Assembly: GCA_030278955.1 (NCBI GenBank) | Contig: JAOANR010000014.1 | Location: 15,564,068-15,628,067, forward strand | Length of the DNA: 64,000 nt | Direction of reading: 5' to 3' | Source: Hygrophila difformis | Taxonomy: Eukaryota > Streptophyta > Magnoliopsida > Lamiales > Acanthaceae | Shown here: piece by piece, positions 36,311 to 46,368 of the stretch | Numbering within the stretch: the stretch's first letter is position 1 | Layout of the letters: every line of letters starts with the position of its first letter | The notes under the pieces: generated by a model | Told to the model about the DNA's origin: nothing | Database searches by the model: none | What the model saw: only the letters and a program-made list of their open reading frames with translations | Made by a program: the position numbers and the translations under genes

Positions 36311-36366
36311 ATGGCCTCGTCTGCACCGCCTTCACCTCCGTCGCCTTCTAAGGCCGAGAAGCCATG
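36311..36366 (+). CDS. Predicted first exon of the A1 internal gene
   Basis: ATG at 36311 opens a Ser/Pro-rich 18-residue start (MASSAPPSPPSPSKAEKP). The exon ends at CCATG followed by a consensus donor GTAAGCA. Two bases of a codon are carried over and completed by the first base of the acceptor exon at 45147 (TG plus G gives Trp), which opens exactly the long frame there. That frame has no ATG of its own near its start, so this exon supplies one. K3 later inserted at the seventh base of the intron. Splicing was deduced from signals only and has no transcript support here. Confidence 0.55.
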
Positions 36367-36368
36367 GT

Positions 36369-36373
36369 AAGCA
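36369..36373 (+). repeat. Target-site duplication AAGCA of K3, left copy
   Basis: Repeated at 43619-43623. The left copy is intron bases +3 to +7 of the predicted splice donor. Confidence 0.92.
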
Positions 36374-39300
36374 TGTAACACCCCGGTTTTGGTAACCCAG
36401 GCCGGGATGCCACCGCCACACCTCCCTAGCAAGACACGGTTTCTCCGAGCTCACTAAAGAGATGCAAGGCTATGGTTTTTCAGAATTTAAAATATTCAAA
36501 CAGCCCATTCATATATAATTTAAAGATAATACATCAAAGTTGCAGCGGAATTTAAATATAGGGCCAACATGGCCAAAACACGGGTTAAACAGGCCCGTTC
36601 ATGCAAGTCGTAATTAAATGCAGGGATTTAAAATAAAGATTTCCCTTAATGTTCCCATGTATGCATACGACGATGCATATTCTTCGTACTCTGTAAGAAA
36701 AAGGAGATATATGGTTTGGGTCAGCAAAAACGCGCTGAGTAAGTTAACACATAGCATGGATTAGGGGTTTCAAAGCCTTTAATTAAATTTAATAAAAACA
36801 TTTCAACAATATTTAATTTAGCCGGCACTCCGGCGGCCGCAGCCAATTTCATAAAATCTAAGCTTTTTAATATATTTCCCGTTACGCCTTCATCTCAACA
36901 ATATATCATTTAGCCGGTTATCCGGCGGCCGCAGCCAATATCAAAAGTATCATTTAGCCGGTGATCCGGCGGCCTCAGCCAATTTCAATAGTATCATTTC
37001 TCAAAATATTTTTCGTTTCTTTTATAGTTCACCATTCACCAGGGCTCTTGTGACCGCAATCCTCATAATCAATATTTATAAATAACCATTCGCCAGGGCT
37101 CTTATGTCCACTGGCCGTTCGCTTGGGCTCTTATGTCCACAAGCCGTTTGGTCGACCATTCGCTAGGGCTCTTATGTCCACTAGCCGTTCGCTTGGGCTC
37201 TTATGTCCACAAGCCGTCTGGCCCATATTGATAATATCAAACTTGGTCCCAAATCCCCAATGTTCCAAAAGAATTCTTTTACAAAAAATGTTTTTATTTG
37301 GTGTAACGGGATTTTCAAAAGTATAGATATATCGTAATTCCAACGTCTCGACCGGTTGTTTCGAAATTTCAAAATCTCTTTGATTTAGAAATCATTTGGC
37401 GTCACAGTTTGCGCCTTTTTGGTTTAAAAATCCATTTCTTAGGCGATTGATCTGAAATTTGTACAGCATCTCAAAAACATCCCAATGAACAACTTTCGTG
37501 TTTTAAGTTTTTCGGAAAAACGATGGGAAGCATGTCAAAAATCGAGTTTTCTACAGGAACGAAAAGCTGTCAGGATTCAGGTTTGACAACGTTAAAAGAT
37601 TTGACTTTTTATCATACCAAATGGACTCCAAAAATTCTGAAATTTCATATGCATATACTAGACATGATTATATGCAACTTTTGTTTAGAACTCAAAGATT
37701 GGTTCGGGCTAGAAATGATAGGAATAAGCTCCTCAAGATCGGTTATGAAATCTGTCATCCTTTGAAAATTCTTAAAAACGCAGAATATGTCCGACACGTT
37801 TTGGGGTATCAAAACTTGATGAAAATATCTGAAATTTTCACACAATATAGCCTAAGATCTTTGGATCAAAATCTTAGTTTTGAGTTTTCAGGTTTGAAGA
37901 CTCGAAGTAAGAGTTTTGCTCGTCGAGTTTGATTAAGAAATCTGTTAAGGTTCTTGACATCGGTTCTAACGCAGATCGGATCGGCTCGAGTTCGGAGGTT
38001 CAAATCTCAACGAAAAATTCTAAAAACTTGCAGAAATGTTCTAAACTCATAGATCTACAACTTTCATGTTCAACACCAATCCTAGATCGGCCTAGATCCA
38101 TGGTCAAAATAACCAACAAGATTGAGAGTGAAATCTGCCAAAGTTCTAAGATTCAGATTTAATACTCTTCGGTTTTGGGTTGGTTTCAGGTTTCAAAACA
38201 TCATGAAAAATTCCAAAATTTTTGCAGAAGCTAAACCAAAGTCTTAGGAACACTTTTCATGTTTTGAGTTTTATTGTTTGAGCAGCTTTAGAGGTTCGAA
38301 AAATTCATACGAAAACGCTGCGTTGAGGGTTTCTCTTGTTGACAGATTTTTATTAACTTTCTTGAGTTGAATCTCTATGTTTGGTTGCATTTTAAGTCAC
38401 CCAAAACCATAGTAAGGTTAACTTACAGTGGGGATGATGTCTAGGAAGTCACGGGGTCGTCCGGAATCCACGGGATGTCACGAACGAATCTCTTCCACCC
38501 GATTTATTCTTCCCTTGGCTCCGATTTGTGTTTGAATACGAAGATTCGTAAGTTAGGATGATGTTTATGATCTTAAAATCATAAGGAAACTTGATTAACA
38601 TCTTACCAACAATCCAAAGCCTGCAATCCTTGATCTACACACTTCCTTGGTTGGATTTGGTTGCCGGAAACTCGTCGGAAAGTCGCCGGAAGTTCGTCGG
38701 AAGAGTGTTTGGCTTTTGGGAGAGTTTTTGGAGAGTTTGGGGTGAATGATTGATGAAATGGCTGACAAATGGGGATAGGATTGATTACATAACGTCCAAA
38801 AAGATGCTACACCCGTGATAGATCGAGATTCCTCACTTGGGCCCCGAAAATTGGCGAGAAAGTCGCCAAAACGCGACAAACGCAGCTGCTGCTGCAACGG
38901 CGCGCTGTTGGCGCGCTAATTATGGGAAAAGCGCGCGGGGTGCGCGCCGGCCCCGGCTGGGCTGCGGTCCGTGCCGGGCCGTGCGATCCGTCGGGCCTTT
39001 TCTCCTCTCATTCGGACTTCTATCCTCCTACGTTTTCGGCCTCGATTTTTCGGGTCATTCTCGGTCATAAATCCTTATCTTAAGTTTATCTTGACTCAAA
39101 TGAATTTCATGTTTGAGATCTTAAGTCCGTCGGTCTCGGGTTCGTCGGCTTTCAATTCGTCGTCTTTTGATTCCCGTGCAATAACTTGTTCCATTAAATT
39201 TCTTCCGACTTCACGGGTTCTTGGAATTAAAATTCTTTTCCTTATTAAATTTAATTCCAATTATTTTGACTCAATTAATGGAATGTCTTCGGGCTTCCTT

Positions 39301-39459
39301 TCCCTCTTTTATTCCATTTTGAATTTAAATCTATCGGCGTTTCATTTCCGAGCAATAATTTATCGTGATAAATTATTTTCTTCTTCTCGGAAATATTTCA
39401 ACATTGATCGGAATAAATTTTTATTCCTTTGGGCGTTGATAAAAATCTGGGGTATTACA
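36374..39459 (-). repeat. 3' LTR of K3
   Basis: Its plus-strand left end reads TGTAACACCCCGG and its right end GGGGTATTACA. The centre carries a tandem repeat (37085-37225) with units containing GGGCTCTTATGTCCAC that is not found in K1, K2 or K4. Confidence 0.92.
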
Positions 39460-40532
39460 CTCCACCCCCCTTAAGAATCAACTTCGTCCCCGAAGTTGCG
39501 CCCTCACTTTCTTTTGGGCTCAATTTAATGTTGGGGTATCTCCATCTACTTTCCTTAAGGATAAACGTCTTTCACAAGAATTTAATTCCATTCCTTTGAA
39601 TGTGAATTAAATTTCTCGGGTGTTACATCCTCTCCCCCTTAGAAATCAACTTCGTCCTCGAAGTTGTGCTTCGGCTTTTCTCGCGCTAAGAGTTATGATC
39701 CTTTTTGTTTACTATTTGCGATATTGTGTTATTGAATTATTGTTCGCTTGTTGATTATTGTTTGATTGAACCCAGAATTGAAATTTCCAAGTTGCCTACG
39801 TACCCTGTGAAGGGATCAAGTCATTACGTAGTTCAAAAAGAATTTATTTGGGATACAAAATATTCGAGTTTCGAAATAAATGCTTATGCATTCTTACGGG
39901 GTATTACATCCTCCCCCCCTTAAGATTACAGTTATGTCCCCATAACTGCCTATGTATTATTCACAACCAGGTTCGGGTGTCATCGCATATGATCCTTCCT
40001 CAATATTCTTCTAGGTGTCATTCTAGAAGCACGCGAAGATGAGTTTCTAAGTGATCAAGATTTATGACTAAGGCAAGGTTAGTCTTAAGTTGGCGCTTCT
40101 AAGTCAAGACTCAAGGTCATGTCGAACACTAGAGTGAGAAGGTTATGTATCACATACGATTCACTAAAAAAAAAGTTAGTACAGATATTTATGTATGCAT
40201 ATGCATATGTGATCCCCCCAATAAAAAAAATTTTATGCATGCATTTATTTATCCATGGGTTTTAAAAATAAATTTATTCCATGGATAGATTAAAATAAGG
40301 ATAAAAGGTTTGGGCCACTATATTGGGCCGAAAGAAATAAATTATTTGGGCTTTAAATAAAGACAAGGCTATTGGGCCAAGATAATTTCTTGGGCTTCTA
40401 AAAAAAATTTTGGGCTAAAAATTTGGGCTTTAACTTCAAAATAATAATTGGGCTCTTTAAAATAGTAGTTTAAAAATATTCCGGGCTATGTAAAATAATA
40501 GCTTTAAAATATTCCGGGCTCTGATACCACTC
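39460..40532 (-). other. Interior of K3, no coding capacity
   Basis: It contains three successive modules of polypurine tract followed by a TGTAAYACC start (plus-strand ends near 39459, 39625 and 39907), of which only the first is the real LTR junction. It also has the stem-loop seen before the tract in relatives, and the primer site at 40518-40529 (plus-strand GCTCTGATACCA). Confidence 0.8.
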
Positions 40533-43500
40533 TGTAACACCCCGGTTTTGGTAACCCAGGCCGGGATGCCACCGCCACACCTCCCTAGCAAGACACGGTT
40601 TCTCCGAGCTCACTAAAGAGATGCAAGGCTATGGTTTTTCAGAATTTAAAATATTCAAACAGCCCATTCATATATAATTTAAAGATAATACATCAAAGTT
40701 GCAGCGGAATTTAAATATAGGGCCAACATGGCCAAAACACGGGTTAAACAGGCCCGTTCATGCAAGTCGTAATTAAATGCAGGGATTTAAAATAAAGATT
40801 TCCCTTAATGTTCCCATGTATGCATACGACGATGCATATTCTTCGTACTCTGTAAGAAAAAGGAGATATATGGTTTGGGTCAGCAAAAACGCGCTGAGTA
40901 AGTTAACACATAGCATGGATTAGGGGTTTCAAAGCCTTTAATTAAATTTAATAAAAACATTTCAACAATATTTAATTTAGCCGGCACTCCGGCGGCCGCA
41001 GCCAATTTCATAAAATCTAAGCTTTTTAATATATTTCCCGTTACGCCTTCATCTCAACAATATATCATTTAGCCGGTTATCCGGCGGCCGCAGCCAATAT
41101 CAAAAGTATCATTTAGCCGGTGATCCAGCGGCCTCAGCCAATTTCAATAGTATCATTTCTCAAAATATTTTTCGTTTCTTTTATAGTTCACCATTCACCA
41201 GGGCTCTTGTGACCGCAATCCTCATAATCAATATTTATAAATAACCATTCGCCAGGGCTCTTATGTCCACTGGCCGTTCGCTTGGGCTCTTATGTCCACA
41301 AGCCGTTTGGTCGACCATTCGCTAGGGCTCTTATGTCCACTAGCCGTTCGCTTGGGCTCTTATGTCCACAAGCCGTCTGGCCCATATTGATAATATCAAA
41401 CTTGGTCCCAAATCCCCAATGTTTCAAAAGAATTCTTTTACAAAAAATGTTTTTATTTGGTGTAACGGGATTTTCAAAAGTATAGATATATCGTAATTCC
41501 AACGTCTCGACCGTTTGTTTCGAAATTTCAAAATCTCTTTGATTTAGAAATCATTTGGCGTCACAGTTTGCGCCTTTTTGGTTTAAAAATCCATTTCTTA
41601 GGCGATTGATCTGAAATTTGTACAGCATCTCAAAAACATCCCAATGAACAACTTTCGTGTTTTAAGTTTTTCGGAAAAACGATGGGAAGCATGTCAAAAA
41701 TCGAGTTTTCTACAGGAACGAAAAGCTGTCAGGATTCAGGTTTGACAACGTTAAAAGATTTGACTTTTTATCATACCAAATGGACTCCAAAAATTCTGAA
41801 ATTTCATATGCATATACTAGACATGATTATATGCAACTTTTGTTTAGAACTCAAAGATTGGTTCGGGCTAGAAATGATAGGAATAAGCTCCTCAAGATCG
41901 GTTATGAAATCTGTCATCCTTTGAAAATTCTTAAAAACGCAGAATATGTCCGACACGTTTTGGGGTATCAAAACTTGATGAAAATATCTGAAATTTTCAC
42001 ACAATATAGCCTAAGATCTTTGGATCAAAATCTTAGTTTTGAGTTTTCAGGTTTGAACACTCGAAGTAAGAGTTTTGCTCGTCGAGTTTGATTAAGAAAT
42101 CTGTCAAGGTTCTTGACATCGGTTCTAACGCAGATCGGATCGGCTCGAGTTCGGAGGTTCAAATCTCAACGAAAAATTCTAAAAACTTGCAGAAATGTTC
42201 TAAACTCATAGATCTACAACTTTCATGTTCAACACCAATCCTAGATCGGCCTAGATCCATGGTCAAAATAACCAACAAGATTGAGAGTGAAATCTGCCAA
42301 AGTTCTAAGATTCAGATTTAATACTCTTCGGTTTTGGGTTGGTTTCAGGTTTCAAAACATCATGAAAAATTCCAAAATTTTTACAGAAGCTAAACCAAAG
42401 TCTTAGGAACACTTTTCATGTTTTGAGTTTTATTGTTTGAGCAGCTTTAGAGGTTTGAAAAATTCATACGAAAACGCTGCGTTGAGGGTTTCTCTTGTTG
42501 ACAGATTTTTATTAACTTTCTTGAGTTGAATCTCTATGTTTGGTTGCATTTTAAGTCACCCAAAACCATAGTAAGGTTAACTTACAGTGGGGATGATGTC
42601 TAGGAAGTCACGGGGTCGTCCGGAATCCACGGGATGTCACGAACGAATCTCTTCCACCCGATTTATTCTTCCCTTGGCTCCGATTTGTGTTTGAATACGA
42701 AGATTCGTAAGTTAGGATGATGTTTATGATCTTAAAATCATAAGGAAACTTGATTAACATCTTACCAACAATCCAAAGCCTGCAATCCTTGATCTACACA
42801 CTTCCTTGGTTGGATTTGGTTGCCGGAAACTCGTCGGAAAGTCGCCGGAAGTTCGTCGGAAGAGTGTTTGGCTTTTGGGAGAGTTTTTGGAGAGTTTGGG
42901 GTGAATGATTGATGAAATGGCTGACAAATGGGGATAGGATTGATTACATAACGTCCAAAAAGATGCTACACCCGTGATAGATCGAGATTCCTCACTTGGG
43001 CCCCGAAAATTGGCGAGAAAGTCGCCAAAACGCGACAAACGCAGCTGCTGCTGCAACGGCGCGCTGTTGGCGCGCTAATTATGGGAAAAGCGCGCGGGGT
43101 GCGCGCCGGCCCCGGCTGGGCTGCGGTCCGTGCCGGGCCGTGCGATCCGTCGGGCCTTTTCTCCTCTCTTTCGGACTTCTATCCTCCTACGTTTTCGGCC
43201 TCGATTTTTCGGGTCATTCTCGGTCATAAATCCTTATCTTAAGTTTATCTTGACTCAAATGAATTTCATGTTTGAGATCTTAAGTCCGTCGGTCTCGGGT
43301 TCGTCGGCTTTCAATTCGTCGTCTTTTGATTCCCGTGCAATAACTTGTTCCATTAAATTTCTTCCGACTTCACGGGTTCTTGGAATTAAAATTCTTTTCC
43401 TTATTAAATTTAATTCCAATTATTTTGACTCAATTAATGGAATGTCTTCGGGCTTCCTTTCCCTCTTTTATTCCATTTTGAATTTAAATCTATCGGCGTT

Positions 43501-43618
43501 TCATTTCCGAGCAATAATTTATCGTGATAAATTATTTTCTTCTTCTCGGAAATATTTCAACATTGATCGGAATAAATTTTTATTCCTTTGGGCGTTGATA
43601 AAAATCTGGGGTATTACA
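40533..43618 (-). repeat. 5' LTR of K3
   Basis: Same length as the partner at 36374-39459. Tandem repeat at about 41244-41384. Confidence 0.92.
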
Positions 43619-45146
43619 AAGCAGTCCCCCATTTTCGATTTCCCCACACCTCCCTGTTTTCGCCATTTTAAGGGATTTCTGGGTTGTGGTTATGCGAGTG
43701 TGTAATTATGTTTTCTTCTTGCATTTTCGTTATCCTTGAGTTCGTCTCATACTTTCGTATGTTGTGGGCAAACTGTGATTTTGAATCTTGTGAAGAACGG
43801 GTGTGCCGAGCATATGTATGAGAAATGAATGTTCGATTGTGTAGTTGTTTTGGGGTAAGGGTGTTCGAGTTTTATTGATTCTTTTGGAACATCGATTTTT
43901 GAATGTGTGATGAACTGTTAGGGTTTAGAAACTGATATGAACTGCCATTTGTTGAGGCATTTGAGTTCTTAGGATTCCTAGGGGACAGTAGACTTTTCAA
44001 TTTTGTGTGGTGAATTTGAGTTTTGTTTGGTTTTGACTCTGTTAAAGAACTGCTTGTGTGCTCACATTTTGGACTGATGAGTTTGAAGATGGGAAACTGA
44101 TGAACACAGGGGTGCCTCATGAGCACCACTGTGTTATTGGTTACTGAAAGTTGGAGTTTCAGAGTTTGTTAATTTTGTGATCTTGGTTAACCCTAGTTGG
44201 TAATTCTGTTTTAAAAGCATGAGTGGTAGAATGGCAACATGAGTCTGTATTTGTTTGTTATCACTATGGTGTTCATGGGGAGTTGTTCTTGTGCATGTAC
44301 TGTGGTGAACTTTGAAATGCAGGAGCATTAAATTGGTGGTTTTATTTGGTCTGTCTATCTCAGTATGCCTGAAAATGCAAAAAGTTGATGTGTGTTTGTA
44401 TTTGGGCAAGACTGCACAAGCCAACAATAGCTGCAGTTCACTTTTCTGTAAAAGGACTTTTTAAGAAAATGACAAAATAGTTGGTAGGATTTTGGTTGAC
44501 CCACTTGGTTTTGCTCCCAATGGAGCACAAGTAGTGTAATAAAGTAGCAGTCTTTTTCCTCATGTGGACTGCTACTACTTTTAAAAATCCAAAAATGGGA
44601 CCCATAAAATCCCACTTTTATTTAATAAAATAAGTCAACCTTTATTAAAAATTAAAAATGGTTTTGTTGGTTTGTGAGAATGTTTTGGACTGTCCATTTC
44701 GATCCCATGCAGTCCAGGTTGAGCAGATCCGAGCCGCCGCATTCCATTCCTCGATTCACGATCCATTCCATCCATTTTCCATTGCACTTTCAACAATCAC
44801 ATCGGGATTGTTTAGAAATGGGAAAATCAAAATTTTTTTGGGCCCAATGGCCCATTAAAAATATTTTTGATCCAATGACCATCTTCTTTTATTATTTGGA
44901 CTCATAGTCCATTAAATATTTGGGAGCCCAATGACTCCTAAGTTCTAAAAAAACAGTTTAATCTTTCTTAAAGTCTCAAAACTTGTAAAAAGAAAAATTT
45001 ACCTCTGCTTTACAATAAAATTTAAGTTGAAGATTTAACAACCTCACATTCCGAGCAAAACTCTAAATGTGAGGATGTTGATTTTCAATTTGAATAACTC
45101 TTGCAAAAATTATAAAAACTGGATTTAATACTCTCATATTTTTCAG

Positions 45147-46368
45147 GGAAAAGTTAGTTGTTGAATCACGGGCCGGCTTACCCCCATGCACACAGGACCA
45201 AGGGCTCCTAGAAGGCTCACAATTCTGCCGAAAGATTAATGACCACCGGCAGGCTCTTGAATCGACGTTTAAGTTGTCAATCGTGAATAAAACCGAAGTG
45301 AACTTCAGATTGCCAAAAGGATGGGACAAGCAAATCAAGCCGGAGGAACAGAATTTTAAGGAGTTGGGATTTCAACGGGATTTCTATTATTATCTGTCGA
45401 CATTCTGGGAGAAGCAAATGGATGCGTCTGCAGATGACATGAGATTTCCAGAAGGGGTGCACACTAAAAGAATTTTGAGGAGATTTAACGAATTCATGGC
45501 CCGATGGGAAAGGCACCAGCATTCGAAGACAATATATCCTGCCTGTATGGAGTTTGACATTATCATGGTGCCCAATAAAGTGGATGAAAGAGTTAGGAGG
45601 CAGTTCACAGAGAAAGCACCCAACCTCAGTCATCAAGTGAGTCATGGAATCTTCATGATGCAAAAGGCCCTACCATTTCTATACAACCCCAGCTTGTTGG
45701 AAAACAAAGGAGTACAGGAGCAGAGATGGCTAACACAACAAGCGAGGAAAAGGCACAGAGAAGTGAGTCACAATCTGAATAGTGCCATCAAGAAAGCCAT
45801 GGCATCAGAAAAGGAAAACCAAGCCCCAATAGTTAAGACTATGATAGACTTAACTAAAGAATTTAGGGAGCAGTGGCACGCCTTGATGACACTATGGGGC
45901 ACAGGCAGAAAAGACATTACAGAATCCGTCTTGGATAAGGACCTGGTGCTGCCAAAGGAGGATTATTTCGACACAATTTTCTTGGAAGATGTGTACAAGC
46001 CGACTCACCTTGCTGAGCAGAGACCGCAGGGATTAGCTCAACTCCATGTGCTCAGAGACCAAGTCACTGGATTCATTCAGAATACATCTTGGAAGGTGCT
46101 AGGAAAGAATCAACGACAAACCCGACTGCTGACTCAGGCCGAGGCTGAGGAATACTTCAGAGTTGAATTTACCCGCGATATGTCTTTTGTGCAACAAGAG
46201 GCCAAACCAATTGTTGAATCATTAATCGAAGAGAACATGATGGATTTTGTGCGCTTCTTGATGGAGATGGATGCTTTCGGGCTGAACTACTGCAATACCA
46301 TCAAAGCTAACACTCCACTGATGTACAGGAGGGAGCATAGGGCATATTTCTGTGATCACATCCGATAG
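45147..46368 (+). CDS. A1 internal gene, part 1 (unknown protein, ends at TAG)
   Basis: This frame is open from 45094 and, after the predicted acceptor at 45146, runs to TAG at 46366-46368 (about 406 codons, 425 with exon 1). It has no near-start ATG, supporting a spliced start. The product is basic and Glu/Gln/Arg-rich with blocks such as RDFYYYLSTFWEKQ and MEMDAFGLNYCNTI. I do not recognise a family: no zinc knuckle, protease or polymerase motif is visible. The same frame continues without another stop for 943 codons after the TAG (part 2), so the two parts were probably one protein. The TAG is one transition from CAG, or it may be read through. Confidence 0.6.

Larger units (their letters stand above)
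36374..43618 (-). mobile_element. Tekay-like non-autonomous element K3, minus strand
   Basis: 7245 bp with AAGCA on both sides. On the minus strand the 5' LTR is 43618-40533 and the 3' LTR 39459-36374, both 3086 bp and differing at only about eight positions by eye (about 0.26%), the youngest pair in the window. The interior (39460-40532) is 1073 bp with a tRNA-Met primer site (40529-40518) and no coding capacity. Confidence 0.93.
36367..45146 (+). other. Predicted intron of the A1 internal gene, holding K3
   Basis: Donor GTAAGCA at 36367, acceptor CTCATATTTTTCAG ending at 45146. It is 8780 bp now, about 1.53 kb before K3 arrived. The native part 43624-45146 has no coding frame and includes a diverged copy of the pre-LTR motif (CTCTAAATGTGAGGATGTTG, near 45063). 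Confidence 0.5.

Noticed and set aside
38971..39474. Open frame of 160-190 codons antisense to the start of Tekay-like LTRs (also 16918-17403, 20879-21403, 43130-43705)
   Set aside because: It looks conserved because the LTRs are recent copies. In K2 (21487-22001) and K4 (59702-60040) the frame is broken by stops, and the product is low-complexity Ser/Phe/Leu-rich.
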